A stretch of DNA of 25,961 bases, from contig CAKQMD010000019.1 in the NCBI GenBank assembly GCA_934254925.1, positions 1 to 25,961 of the forward strand, read 5' to 3'. Below the pieces are notes generated by a model. That model was not told the DNA's origin. It ran no database searches and was given only the letters and a program-made list of their open reading frames with translations. The first letter of the stretch is position 1. Each line of letters begins with the position of its first letter. A program made the translations under genes and the position numbers. This stretch comes from an uncultured Alphaproteobacteria bacterium. Its GTDB lineage: Bacteria; Pseudomonadota; Alphaproteobacteria; RF32; CAG-239. This document shows, in pieces, positions 1-7,690 of this stretch.

Positions 1-22
1 AGATGGATCGAAATCTAAGCAT
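1..22 (-). CDS. 5' end of a gene running off the left edge
   Basis: On the minus strand an ATG at 22-20 opens a frame reading M-L-R-F-R-S-I to the edge of the window. It is preceded by a good Shine-Dalgarno stretch (AAGGAG followed by GAGAGG). A TACAAT -10-like box lies at 62-57, giving a leader of about 28 nt; the matching -35 (TTGCGG, 17-bp spacer) is weak. Only seven codons are visible, so the product cannot be named. It lies downstream of the phosphofructokinase terminator on the same strand, so it is probably a separate transcription unit. Confidence 0.4.
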
Positions 23-150
23 TGCCTCTCTCCTTATTCTGAAACCTATCTTCTTTATTGTAGCGCGGAGCATAGACGGCCGCAATTTTTTTCAACTTTC
101 AAAAATTGTTTATTTTAATTTTTGTCAACTTATATTGACAGGTGGGGGAC

Positions 151-177
151 AAAAAAAGACGCCGGTAAAGGCGTCTT
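151..177 (-). terminator. Rho-independent terminator of the phosphofructokinase gene
   Basis: Read on the minus strand, an 8-bp perfect stem (AAGACGCC paired with GGCGTCTT, 6-nt loop) is followed by a run of T. It lies about 20 nt after the stop codon of the phosphofructokinase gene. Confidence 0.85.
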
Positions 178-197
178 AGAACGAAACGGTGAATCGA

Positions 198-1280
198 TTA
201 TTCGACTTCGCCGACATACATGCCGAGGGCAACCGCCGCTTTGACATATTCACTGTGCGGGTTGAGGAGGGTTGTTCCTTCCTTGACCACTTCGTCCAGA
301 GAATAGGATTTGATTTCGCCGTCTTTCCAGGCTACCATGCGGTTGGTTTCGCCCTGAGCGAGGAGTTCGACAGCTTTGGCGCCGAAGAGCGCGGCCAGCA
401 AACGGTCAAAAGAAGTCGGGCGTCCGGAGCGCTGGATATGCCCCAAAGTGGTGACGCGGGTTTGGAAATCATGATAACGGCTGTTGATTTCGGTGGAAAG
501 ATATTGACCGATTCCGCCGTAGACGGCTTCTCCGACCAGATTCTTTTTATTGGAGAGGTGGGAACCTTCCTCGGTTTTAATGCCTTCGGAAACGACAATG
601 ATCGCGTGGTTGCGGCCGGATTCTTTGACTTGTTTCAAACGGTTGATGACGCCGTCAATGGTATAAGGAATCTCAGGCACCAGGCAGACGTCGGCGCCGC
701 CGGCAAGAGCCGAATGCATGGCCAAGTGGCCGGCATCGCGTCCCATGACCTCCAAAATCAGGGCGCGGTTATGCGAGCGGGCGGTCATTTCCAGATCATC
801 CACCGCATTGGTGCATTGTTGGCAGGCGGTTTCAAAACCGACGGAAAATTCGGTAATTGGGGTGTCATTGTCGATGGTTTTGGGAATCCCCACGACTTGA
901 ACGTCTGTTCCGCGGCAATAGTTACTGACGATATTCATGCTGCCGTCACCGCCGACGACAACGATGGCGTCCAGTCCCAGGTCTTTGACGCCTTGGTCAA
1001 AACGTCGGGACATCTCTTCCAAAGATTCCATTTTGACGCCTTTGTTCAGGGAACCGAGATAAGAGCCGCTGAGCATGGGCCAGGGGCTGTCCGAGAAATT
1101 ATGAACAGTAAGAACTTCGTAGCTGTGCGGGGTTTCGGTGATGCCGTCGGTTCCGTTATGAATCCCGTAAACTTCCCAGTTGAGGCGGGAGGCCGAGTTG
1201 ACGACGGCTCGAATGACGGAATTGAGGCCGGCGCAATCGCCGCCGCTGGTCAGAATACCAATTCTTTTTTGCTTATTCAT
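198..1280 (-). CDS. pfkA: 6-phosphofructokinase
   Basis: Cytosolic glycolytic enzyme that phosphorylates fructose 6-phosphate to fructose 1,6-bisphosphate. The 360-residue length fits the PfkA superfamily. Visible motifs are the nucleotide-binding GGDCAGLN (13-20), GGDGS (110-114), catalytic PKTIDND (133-139, Asp in TIDND as base), MGRDAGH (about 180), and the sugar-phosphate segment HIQRSGRPTSFDR. The phosphoryl-donor residues are mixed: Gly after GGD, as in ATP enzymes, but Lys before TIDND, as in pyrophosphate enzymes. Donor preference is therefore uncertain; the Gly makes ATP somewhat more likely. The ATG has an AGGAG site a few bases upstream. A possible promoter (TTGATT then TATAGA) sits in the gap shared with the divergent DUF465 gene. 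The gene ends at its own terminator and looks monocistronic. Confidence 0.93.
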   Translation of the reverse strand: MNKQKRIGILTSGGDCAGLNSVIRAVVNSASRLNWEVYGIHNGTDGITETPHSYEVLTVHNFSDSPWPMLSGSYLGSLNKGVKMESLEEMSRRFDQGVKDLGLDAIVVVGGDGSMNIVSNYCRGTDVQVVGIPKTIDNDTPITEFSVGFETACQQCTNAVDDLEMTARSHNRALILEVMGRDAGHLAMHSALAGGADVCLVPEIPYTIDGVINRLKQVKESGRNHAIIVVSEGIKTEEGSHLSNKKNLVGEAVYGGIGQYLSTEINSRYHDFQTRVTTLGHIQRSGRPTSFDRLLAALFGAKAVELLAQGETNRMVAWKDGEIKSYSLDEVVKEGTTLLNPHSEYVKAAVALGMYVGEVE

Positions 1281-1308
1281 ATAAAACTCCTGTTTTTGTA
1301 ATTACATA

Positions 1309-1337
1309 TTGCATCTATATCAAAAATGTTGTATAAT
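1309..1337 (+). promoter_or_regulatory. Sigma-70-type promoter for the DUF465 gene
   Basis: TTGCAT and a perfect TATAAT are separated by 17 bp. The predicted start point is about 80 nt before the ATG at 1427. It lies in the divergent gap with the phosphofructokinase gene. Confidence 0.55.
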
Positions 1338-1426
1338 CAATACAAATTTTTGGGACAAGTTTCCAGCAAAAAAATTGTTTTTCATCATGTTTTTTAGGTT
1401 TTAGATAGGTAAAGGGGTCAAAATTT

Positions 1427-1639
1427 ATGTTTAATCAAAGCAATACCAGCAAATTGCAGCATCAATTATGTGAGTTAAAACTCGAAGAACGGCGGGTTTG
1501 TTCGGATATCAGGCATTTGGTTACCAAGAATAGTACCATTGATTTCTATCAAGCGAAACAATTAAACGCTTTGCGCACAGGGCTTAAGTCCAAAATCAAA
1601 AGTGTCGAAGCTAAAATTATGCCCAATATTATCGCTTAA
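1427..1639 (+). CDS. YdcH/DUF465-family small coiled-coil protein
   Basis: A 70-residue charged, helical protein resembling the YdcH (DUF465) family, small cytosolic proteins common in Proteobacteria with no agreed biochemical role. The supporting pattern is an N-terminal helix rich in Leu and Glu (LQHQLCELKLEERR), a short break, and a basic helix (LNALRTGLKSKIKSVEAKI) that matches the family's Lys/Leu-rich second helix. It starts at ATG with a purine-rich AGGTAAAGGGG leader. It has its own promoter upstream, and rpsU follows at about 100 nt with a separate promoter candidate. Family assignment is by pattern only. Confidence 0.6.
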   Translation: MFNQSNTSKLQHQLCELKLEERRVCSDIRHLVTKNSTIDFYQAKQLNALRTGLKSKIKSVEAKIMPNIIA

Positions 1640-1664
1640 GGACGGTTTGGGGCTAAAATAGTTG

Positions 1665-1692
1665 TTGCATTTTAATTTTATTATGCTAAACA
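1665..1692 (+). promoter_or_regulatory. Possible promoter for rpsU
   Basis: TTGCAT and TAAACA are separated by 16 bp, about 45 nt upstream of the GTG start of rpsU. The match is moderate and the region is AT-rich. Confidence 0.35.
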
Positions 1693-1736
1693 AAAAGCAG
1701 TTTTAATCTGTTAACGAATGAAAGTGGGTGATTTAA

Positions 1737-1943
1737 GTGGTTCAAGTTACTGTGATCGGTAATGATGTGGGGCAGTCTCTGAAAGTGCTGAAGAAAAAAA
1801 TGCAGCGCGAAGGGATTTTTCGTGAGATGAAGTTGAGACGTCATCATGAAAAAGCTTCCGAGAAAAAAGCCCGCCGTCAGGCTGAAGCCGTCAGACGTGC
1901 GCGCAAAATGCTCCGCAAACGCTTAGATACTGAAGGATTCTAG
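1737..1943 (+). CDS. rpsU: 30S ribosomal protein S21
   Basis: Small-subunit ribosomal protein that binds near the anti-Shine-Dalgarno end of 16S rRNA and helps initiation. The 68 residues match the family over the full length: VQV start, LKKKMQREGIFREMKLRRH core, then a basic Arg/Lys-rich C-terminal helix (AEAVRRARKMLRKR). The core is typical of alphaproteobacterial S21. The start is GTG at 1737, giving the expected M-V-Q-V N-terminus; the ribosome-binding site is weak (purine-rich AAAGTGGG). It appears to be a one-gene unit closed by a terminator about 20 nt downstream. Confidence 0.95.
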   Translation: MVQVTVIGNDVGQSLKVLKKKMQREGIFREMKLRRHHEKASEKKARRQAEAVRRARKMLRKRLDTEGF

Positions 1944-1961
1944 TCGGTCCTATGTGATAAA

Positions 1962-1995
1962 AACGCCGTTGGCTGAGGTCAGCGGCGTTTTTTTT
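1962..1995 (+). terminator. Rho-independent terminator of rpsU
   Basis: AACGCCGTTG pairs with CAGCGGCGTT (one G-T wobble) across an 8-nt loop and is followed by about eight T. It lies directly after rpsU. Confidence 0.88.
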
Positions 1996-2015
1996 GTGAG
2001 AAGGGAGTGAAAGTT

Positions 2016-2050
2016 AAAAACGGTTGTTTATGCAAAAACAGCCGTTTTTT
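2016..2050 (+). terminator. Second terminator-like hairpin between rpsU and arsR
   Basis: AAAAACGGTTGTTT and AAACAGCCGTTTTT form a 14-bp stem with one wobble and a short loop. The A-rich left end and T-rich right end mean it could act on either strand. It lies immediately before the ArsR promoter and would insulate it from rpsU read-through. Confidence 0.7.
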
Positions 2051-2051
2051 A

Positions 2052-2080
2052 TTGACAATTTGGAAAAACGATTCCATAAT
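2052..2080 (+). promoter_or_regulatory. Promoter with embedded operator for the arsR-permease operon
   Basis: A perfect TTGACA (2052-2057) and CATAAT (2075-2080) are 17 bp apart. Within the spacer and touching the -10 box is an inverted repeat, TGGAA (2061-2065) and TTCCA (2072-2076). A repressor dimer bound there would block polymerase, which is the expected layout for ArsR autoregulation. The operator role is inferred. Confidence 0.65.
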
Positions 2081-2125
2081 ACTAGAGTTGTTGAAATGTT
2101 GAATGATTAGCACGGAGAAATTTGA

Positions 2126-2482
2126 ATGGATATTCGTTCTGTTGTTGCCAAAGATCAGGAGCGGGCAGCCAAAGTCGTCAAAATGTTGGCGGCGCTTGCT
2201 CATGAGACGCGGTTGCAGGTTTTTAAGATTTTGGTCGAAACCGGCGAGGCCGGCGCTTGTCCCTGCCATATTGCCGAGGCTTTGGGCATTGCCCGCAACA
2301 ATCTTTCTTTTCATCTGAATGCATTGGCCAACGCCGATTTGGTTCATGCCAAAAGGGAAGGAAAGTTTTTGTATTATTCGCCGAATCTGGAAAATTTGCA
2401 TTTGTTGACGGAATATTTGTGGGCTGATTTTGCCGCTTTGAAGGGGTTGTGCCAAAATCACCATGCGGAAGGAGAAAAGTAA
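2126..2482 (+). CDS. ArsR/SmtB-family metal-responsive repressor
   Basis: A 118-residue winged helix-turn-helix DNA-binding protein. Residues 19-34 (MLAALAHETRLQVFKI) form the typical first helices. ACPCHIAEALGIARNNLSFHLNAL (about 47-71) is the HTH, with a Cys-Pro-Cys at its start where ArsR members bind thiophilic metals or metalloids. The beta-wing follows (VHAKREGKFLYYS). A C-terminal His pair (NHHAEGEK) could also bind metal. Such repressors leave DNA when metal binds, switching on an efflux gene. The start ATG has GGAG upstream. The stop TAA overlaps the A of the permease ATG, so the two are translationally coupled. The inducer cannot be read from sequence; As(III) or another soft metal is likely. 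Confidence 0.88.
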   Translation: MDIRSVVAKDQERAAKVVKMLAALAHETRLQVFKILVETGEAGACPCHIAEALGIARNNLSFHLNALANADLVHAKREGKFLYYSPNLENLHLLTEYLWADFAALKGLCQNHHAEGEK

Positions 2483-3468
2483 TGTTTGACTGGGCTGCTG
2501 CTTTGGCAATGACGGTATTGAATTTTTTTGGGCTTGATCCCGAAAGCAGGTTTGGCGCCGCTGTTTACTTTTTTATTGACGACACTTTGAAGATTTTTGC
2601 ATTATTATATGTGATTATTTTCATTATTTCGCTGTTTCGCAAACAGTTGTCGCCGGAGAAGGTGCGTTCTTACATTCAGAACAAGTCTAAATGGCTTTCC
2701 TATGGCTTGGCGGTTTTTCTCGGTGTGGTGACGCCGTTTTGCACTTGTTCTTCGGTGCCGTTGTTTATCGGTTTTGTCGAGGTGGGAATTCCTTTCGGCG
2801 TGACGATGGCTTTTTTGATTTCTTCGCCTTTGATCAGCGAAATCGCCGCCGTTTTGCTGGCGGGAACCGCCGGTTTGGAGATTGCCGGCGTTTATGTGGC
2901 GGCCGGTGCGTTGATTTCCATGCTCGGCGGTTATCTTTGTGATCGCTTTAACTTGGGAGCGTATATTACGGATAGAAGCAAAGCCAAGCTGCATGAGCTT
3001 GAGGAACATCAGCACGGACATGGCTGCGGCTGTTCACACGAAGAAGGCGGCTTCAGATCCTTGATCAAATATGCGCATGGTTTTGCCTCTGAAACGGTTA
3101 AGGAAACTTGGGTTTACATTTTTATCGGTATTGCTCTCGGAGCAGCTATGCACGGCTATGTGCCCGAAGAATTTATTGCCGACTATGCGCGGGCCGATAA
3201 TCCCTGGGCCGTGCCGTTTGCCGCCATTGTCGGTGCACCGTTTTACGGGTCGCACGGTGCCGTTGTGCCGATTGTCGACGCTTTGTTGCAACGCGGCGTG
3301 CCGCTCGGGACTTCCATGGTGGTTTTGATGAGCGTTACCGCCATCTCGCTGCCGGAAATCATGATGCTCAAAAAAGTTCTGAAATGGCAGATATTGGCGC
3401 TGTTTGTTCTCTTTTTGCTGATTGCCTTTATTATTGTGGGCTATTTGCTCAATTTCATTTACGGCTGA
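2482..3468 (+). CDS. DUF318/ArsP-like permease, probable metal or organoarsenical efflux
   Basis: A 328-residue inner-membrane protein with about eight hydrophobic segments. The hallmark is TPFCTCSSVPLFIGF in an early membrane helix, the Cys-containing motif of the DUF318/UPF0718 permeases. This family includes ArsP-type organoarsenical and SO_0444-type Cu/Zn exporters. A repeat-like element, GAPFYGSHGAVVPIV, occurs in the second half. Between the halves is a metal-binding-looking loop, EEHQHGHGCGCSHEEGG. I chose ATG 2482 over an in-frame start at 2449 because GGAAGGAG precedes it and it overlaps the arsR stop by one base. It is co-transcribed with the repressor. Substrate is inferred, not shown. 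Confidence 0.85.
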   Translation: MFDWAAALAMTVLNFFGLDPESRFGAAVYFFIDDTLKIFALLYVIIFIISLFRKQLSPEKVRSYIQNKSKWLSYGLAVFLGVVTPFCTCSSVPLFIGFVEVGIPFGVTMAFLISSPLISEIAAVLLAGTAGLEIAGVYVAAGALISMLGGYLCDRFNLGAYITDRSKAKLHELEEHQHGHGCGCSHEEGGFRSLIKYAHGFASETVKETWVYIFIGIALGAAMHGYVPEEFIADYARADNPWAVPFAAIVGAPFYGSHGAVVPIVDALLQRGVPLGTSMVVLMSVTAISLPEIMMLKKVLKWQILALFVLFLLIAFIIVGYLLNFIYG

Positions 3469-3483
3469 GTCCTCTGCAGGTAT

Positions 3484-3521
3484 AAAAAAACAGCGGGAAG
3501 ATTTGTTTCTCCCCGCTGTTT
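3484..3521 (-). terminator. Terminator between convergent permease and DUF2934-like genes
   Basis: AAACAGCGGG and CCCGCTGTTT form a 10-bp stem. The T-tract is on the minus strand (complement of the A run at 3484-3490), so it best serves the minus-strand gene. It may act weakly on the permease transcript too. Confidence 0.75.
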
Positions 3522-3533
3522 GTCGTTTGAGCT

Positions 3534-3758
3534 TTATTTTTTCTTCCGACGAGATGCGAGCATTGCCGCATAAGGATTGATGTTTTTGCTTTTGGCAATG
3601 GATTTCCTCAACACTTTGGCCAGGTCCAAAGCTTCCATGGTAGCGATTTGGTCAACTGCGGCATTCCAGTTTTGGAGGCTGCTGTTTGCCGGACAGCCGG
3701 AATTTTTCCAAATAAAATAAGCGGCTTCTTCAATGGCTTTTTGATTATAAGCGTTCAT
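3534..3758 (-). CDS. DUF2934-like small protein
   Basis: A 74-residue protein. The first half (AIEEAAYFIWKNSGCPANSS then LQNWNAAVDQI) follows the DUF2934 pattern of an Ala-Tyr-x-x-Trp helix, a Gly-x-Pro turn and an x-x-Trp-x-x-Ala helix. The tail is basic (ASRRKKK). Function of the family is unknown. The ATG is preceded by GGAG at good spacing (ACGGAGAATGAC). It is a separate minus-strand unit ending at the hairpin before the permease gene. Confidence 0.6.
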   Translation of the reverse strand: MNAYNQKAIEEAAYFIWKNSGCPANSSLQNWNAAVDQIATMEALDLAKVLRKSIAKSKNINPYAAMLASRRKKK

Positions 3759-3866
3759 GTCATTCTCCGTCAGGAATAAGGTTACTACTATATTCGTTTA
3801 TGCCGATATTATTAAATGCAAAAGGTTTAATAATCCTTAACCGGCGATGACAGAGAGATAATTCTT

Positions 3867-6053
3867 CTAACCGGCTTTGGCAACGGTATTTAAGCCAAGT
3901 TCTTCGATAACCTGTTTTTTGAGGGTGACGTTGTCGGCTTTGCCGGTGGCAAAAACAGGGATCGATTCATGATAAAGAATGACCCGAGGCAGGTAAAGTT
4001 CGGACATGCCGTTGCTGCGAATATAATTGTGCAGGATTTCTTGGGTGACGTCTTTGTTGTTGGTGACCAGCACGATTTGTTCGCCTTTGCTTTCATGCGG
4101 GACGGCCACGACGCCGTAGGCGTATTCCGGACCGAAAGTTTCACAGGCTTTGTGTACCATGTTGTCTACGGCATTCAAAGAGACCATTTCGCCGCCGATT
4201 TTGGCAAAGCGTTTGATGCGGTCTTTAATGTAAACAAAACCGATCTCGTCAATGTCAACGACGTCTCCGGTATGGTACCAACCGTCTTTCAAGGGAACCA
4301 AAACGCCAGGGTTGTCGGCCAAGATATAACCGATCATGATATTGGGGCCTTTGACGCAGAGCTCTCCGCCGGTGGCAATGCCGTCGACCTTTTCAATCTT
4401 GTGCTGAATTTTGGGCAGAAGTTTGCCGATGGATCCGAAGCGGTTGAAAATGCGGTTGTTGGCGGTCAGCACGGGTGAACATTCCGTTGCGCCGTAAGCT
4501 TCAAGCACCCGAATGCCCAAACGTTCCATCCACATGTTGCGGGTATCGGGCTTGACGGCTTCGGCTCCGCCGAACATAAAACGAATGTTGTGGAAATCAA
4601 AGGGGTGGGCAATCTTGGCATAACCGCGGAAGAAAGTATCTGTTCCGAACATGATCGTTGCGCCGATTTCATAGACGATTTCTGCAACAACGCGGTAGTG
4701 CAGGGGTGAGGGGTATAAAAAGAGTTTGGCCCCTTCCAGCAGCGGAAACAGTGTCCCGACGGTCAGGCCGAAGCTGTGGAACATCGGCAAGGCATTGAAA
4801 ACGGTGTCGGTGATGTTGATGGTCTCTATCGCCGACATTTGCTTGATGTTGGAGATGATGTTGGCATGGCTCAGCACGACGGCTTTGGGGGCGCCTTCCG
4901 ACCCGGAAGTGAACAGGATGACGGCTTTGCGGTTGCCGCCGCGGCGATGTGGCACGCGTTTGATTTTATAGCGCAGGTAAGCGTTGATTTTGCTCAGCAA
5001 GCCGATTTTGTGGCGCAGGTCTTCCAGAAAGACGATTCCCAGGCCGTTTTTTTCCAGTTCTTCAACCACGTTTTCCATTTTAGCGTTGCGGATGAACAGG
5101 CGCGAGGTGATGACTTTTTTGACCACCGCGGTTTTGCACATGGAAACCATGTTTTGCGCGCCGACGGAGAAGTTGAGCATTACCGGAATGCGTTCATAAG
5201 CGGAGAGGCCGAAAAAGGAACAAACCGCGGCAATGGAATTGGGCAGCAGCAGGGCGACGTGTTCTTCGTGGTGGGTGTGGCGTTTGAAATATTTGCCGAG
5301 GACGAAAGATTTGATGATGATGTCTTTATAGGAATTGGGAATGCGGGCAATGTCCTCGACAAAGGCCGGCCGACGGAAAAGTCCTTTTTTGGAATGGACC
5401 TTGGCGGTTTTCATCAGTTGGGCAAACAAGGAAATGTTCGGATTGTAAGAGGCTTCAAAGCTCATTTCACGCATGATCATGTAGACTTCGTTGCTGATGT
5501 GGTCGCGCTGACGCCGGAGCTCGTCTTTTAATTTGAAGCCGACGGGATGTTTGACCGTGACGGTGATGCGCGGCAGCGGACGATGCGGCAGGCGGCCTTT
5601 GGTCTTGGAAAAATAGCTGTATTGCAGGCCATTGATCCAGACAGGGACGATCGGTGCTTTGGATTTGTCGGCAACCAGGCCGGGGGCTTCGTAAATTTTC
5701 ATCAAGCCGCCGTTTTCGGTAATGCGGCCCTCGGCAAAGATGACACAGCGGCGGCCACTGTCGACTTTGGCAATCAGCTCTTTGATGTCTCCCGGTTCAA
5801 TCGGGTTAAAGGGCATGATGTCTGCGGTTTTCATGAAAAAACGCAGCCATTTGCGGCGGTAGAGGTGGCCGTTGAGCGCAAAAACGGGGTCTCCGGGCAA
5901 GAAGGCAAACAAAATCAAAGGGTCCAAATATGAAACATGGTTGGAAACGTAGACTGCTTTGACGGGAAGTTCGCTTTCTTTGAAGGCAATGTTACAACGA
6001 ACTTTGAAACAATGAAAGAAAGCTCTTAAACAAAAGCGGATAAAGTTTTTCAA
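3867..6053 (-). CDS. aas: Bifunctional acyltransferase / acyl-ACP synthetase (Aas-like)
   Basis: A 728-residue two-domain protein with the length and order of E. coli Aas (about 719). Residues 1-200 are a PlsC-type acyltransferase with NHVSYLD (His39, Asp44; the HX4D motif) and FAEGRIT (107-112). From about 250 is an adenylate-forming domain: FTSGSEGAPK (381-390), AYGATECSP, GELCVKGPN, WYHTGD, and the C-terminal lysine segment FATGKAD. In E. coli Aas re-acylates 2-acyl-glycerophosphoethanolamine and activates fatty acids onto acyl carrier protein at the inner membrane. The start is TTG at 6053, with GGAG upstream and an N-terminus that aligns with the family. It is divergent from a FadL-family porin, which suggests uptake and incorporation of external fatty acids. 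Confidence 0.88.
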   Translation of the reverse strand: MKNFIRFCLRAFFHCFKVRCNIAFKESELPVKAVYVSNHVSYLDPLILFAFLPGDPVFALNGHLYRRKWLRFFMKTADIMPFNPIEPGDIKELIAKVDSGRRCVIFAEGRITENGGLMKIYEAPGLVADKSKAPIVPVWINGLQYSYFSKTKGRLPHRPLPRITVTVKHPVGFKLKDELRRQRDHISNEVYMIMREMSFEASYNPNISLFAQLMKTAKVHSKKGLFRRPAFVEDIARIPNSYKDIIIKSFVLGKYFKRHTHHEEHVALLLPNSIAAVCSFFGLSAYERIPVMLNFSVGAQNMVSMCKTAVVKKVITSRLFIRNAKMENVVEELEKNGLGIVFLEDLRHKIGLLSKINAYLRYKIKRVPHRRGGNRKAVILFTSGSEGAPKAVVLSHANIISNIKQMSAIETINITDTVFNALPMFHSFGLTVGTLFPLLEGAKLFLYPSPLHYRVVAEIVYEIGATIMFGTDTFFRGYAKIAHPFDFHNIRFMFGGAEAVKPDTRNMWMERLGIRVLEAYGATECSPVLTANNRIFNRFGSIGKLLPKIQHKIEKVDGIATGGELCVKGPNIMIGYILADNPGVLVPLKDGWYHTGDVVDIDEIGFVYIKDRIKRFAKIGGEMVSLNAVDNMVHKACETFGPEYAYGVVAVPHESKGEQIVLVTNNKDVTQEILHNYIRSNGMSELYLPRVILYHESIPVFATGKADNVTLKKQVIEELGLNTVAKAG

Positions 6054-6188
6054 GACCGGGAGCTCCGTGTTAGTTCAAATAGATATGGACTAATTTAGAC
6101 CAAGACTTCCTGTTTTGTAAAGACAAAAACGGGCGATAAAAAAAGCTGTGCGGGAAAAGGAGGACAACTCTCTGTTTTTCAACAATAA

Positions 6189-6265
6189 ATGTTACGTTGT
6201 TCAGAGGTGGATAAATAAGCTCTTGATTTTTGGGCAATTTTATTTAATGCTTTTTAACGTAACAT
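6189..6265. promoter_or_regulatory. Inverted-repeat pair in the aas/fadL divergent region
   Basis: ATGTTACGTT at 6189-6198 and its exact reverse complement AACGTAACAT at 6256-6265 are 57 nt apart, the second ending about 60 nt before the fadL start. Two inverted copies of one 10-mer look like paired regulator half-sites that could control both divergent genes. No regulator is encoded nearby. The rest of this 273-nt gap is AT-rich with no other clear signal. Confidence 0.45.
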
Positions 6266-6326
6266 AAGCTAAAGCATGGCAGTTTTTGTTTTATGTTGCC
6301 CGGATTAACTACTAAAGTGGACTTAT

Positions 6327-7586
6327 ATGAAAAAAATCTTAACTTTAACTGCGCTCGGAACCATTTTGTTGGCCGCTAATGCTCAGGCTTCCGGTTTCCT
6401 GCTCAGAGAGCAGTCCCCATCAGCGATGGGTAATGCTTTTGCCGGTGCAACGGCCGGTGCCGAAGATATTTCCTATTCTTTTTATAACCCCGCGGGATTG
6501 TCTCGCCATAAAGGTACGCAGATTTCGGCCGGTGCGACGGCGATTATCGGCAACGGCAAGGGACGCAACGCAACGGCGACTTTTCCGACGGGAAGCGAGC
6601 ACCAGGCGGTGATGGACCATGTGGTGGACAAAGCGGTTTTGCCGTCTGTTTTCGTTTCGCAGCAGCTGAGCGAGAACGTGACGGCCGCGTTGTCTCTGAA
6701 CTCGCCTTTCGGACTGATTACGGATTATTCCGACAATTGGGCCGGTGCCAATCACGGCACTTTGTCAGACGTGACGACTTATACGCTGACGCCGATGCTC
6801 GCCTATAAGGTTAACCCCGAATTTTCCGTCGGCGGCGGAATTGTCGTTGAATATATTCGGGCAACGTTGGGCAGCAGAGTCGGCGTTCCGGGAATGTTGA
6901 CGGCGCAGTCGAAGATGAAAGGCGATACAACAGACGTCGGTTATGTGATCGGCGGTTTGTATGAGTTTACGCCGGGAACGCGCGTCGGTGTCTCTTACCG
7001 CAGCGAAATCAAACACAAGCTCAAAGGTGACATTGAGTTTTATCAAGGAAGCGTGACGGCGATCAATCCCTTGGCCGTCGATCAGAAGATCGGGGCGCGA
7101 TTGACGACGCCTGCTTTGCTGACGATGGGTATTTATCATGACATTAATGACCGTTGGTCGGTTATGGCGGAGGCTCAGAAGACTTACTGGTCGTCTTTTG
7201 ACAAGCTGGATATTGCCGGAGACAAAGGGCTTTTCAGTCATACGCACGAAGGTTGGAAAGATGTGTGGTTTTATGCCGTCGGCACCAGCTATAAGGTTAA
7301 CGACAATTGGAAGTTGAAGTTCGGTTTGGCCTTTGATCAAAATCCGACCAACAACCTGACCCGTACGCCGCGCGTTCCGGACAGCGATCGGATTTGGTAT
7401 TCGACAGGCGTGGAATACAAGTATGACGAAAACTTGGCCTTTAACCTCGGTTATACCTACATCCGCGGAGAAAATGTTCAGGTCAAGCTCAAAGACCCCG
7501 GGTTTGCGGAAGGGCGCGGCGATTTGCAGGCCAAATATCAGGCTGATATTCATTTGATCGGCTTGTCGGCCAATTATAGCTTCTGA
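6327..7586 (+). CDS. fadL: FadL/OmpP1-family outer-membrane transporter
   Basis: A 419-residue outer-membrane beta-barrel for long-chain fatty acids or other hydrophobic compounds. The signal peptide is clear: MKK, a hydrophobic core, and AQA cleavage at about residue 21. The mature N-terminus (SGFLLREQSPSAMGNAFAGA) and SFYNPAGLSR are the family hallmarks; the NPAG element belongs to the N-terminal hatch. The remainder is alternating barrel strands, ending in Tyr-Ser-Phe, the terminal aromatic recognised by the BAM complex. The strand next door encodes an Aas-like fatty-acid activating enzyme. A strong terminator follows, so it is a one-gene unit. The exact substrate is not readable. Confidence 0.88.
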   Translation: MKKILTLTALGTILLAANAQASGFLLREQSPSAMGNAFAGATAGAEDISYSFYNPAGLSRHKGTQISAGATAIIGNGKGRNATATFPTGSEHQAVMDHVVDKAVLPSVFVSQQLSENVTAALSLNSPFGLITDYSDNWAGANHGTLSDVTTYTLTPMLAYKVNPEFSVGGGIVVEYIRATLGSRVGVPGMLTAQSKMKGDTTDVGYVIGGLYEFTPGTRVGVSYRSEIKHKLKGDIEFYQGSVTAINPLAVDQKIGARLTTPALLTMGIYHDINDRWSVMAEAQKTYWSSFDKLDIAGDKGLFSHTHEGWKDVWFYAVGTSYKVNDNWKLKFGLAFDQNPTNNLTRTPRVPDSDRIWYSTGVEYKYDENLAFNLGYTYIRGENVQVKLKDPGFAEGRGDLQAKYQADIHLIGLSANYSF

Positions 7587-7602
7587 TCTTGAGATGCCGA
7601 TG

Positions 7603-7633
7603 AAAAAGCTGCCGAATCCCGGCAGCTTTTTTT
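7603..7633 (+). terminator. Rho-independent terminator of fadL
   Basis: AAAAAGCTGCCG pairs perfectly with CGGCAGCTTTTT across a 5-nt loop, followed by more T. It is about 16 nt after the fadL stop. Confidence 0.92.
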
Positions 7634-7635
7634 GC

Positions 7636-7663
7636 TTGATGTTTGTACTTTTTATGTTATAAT
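7636..7663 (+). promoter_or_regulatory. Promoter for the 484-residue unknown gene
   Basis: TTGATG and a perfect TATAAT are separated by 16 bp, about 28 nt before the ATG at 7691. It immediately follows the fadL terminator. Its position excludes a longer start at 7643. Confidence 0.6.
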
Positions 7664-7690
7664 GACAGAAAATTGACAAAAGGGACGGCG

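Noticed and set aside
189..1301. Long plus-strand open frame opposite the phosphofructokinase gene
   Set aside because: It is the antisense shadow of a gene with clear catalytic motifs; the product resembles no family and it lacks a ribosome site.
4776..5531. 251-codon plus-strand frame opposite aas
   Set aside because: Shadow of the Aas-like gene; Phe/Asp/Gly-rich translation typical of antisense reading.
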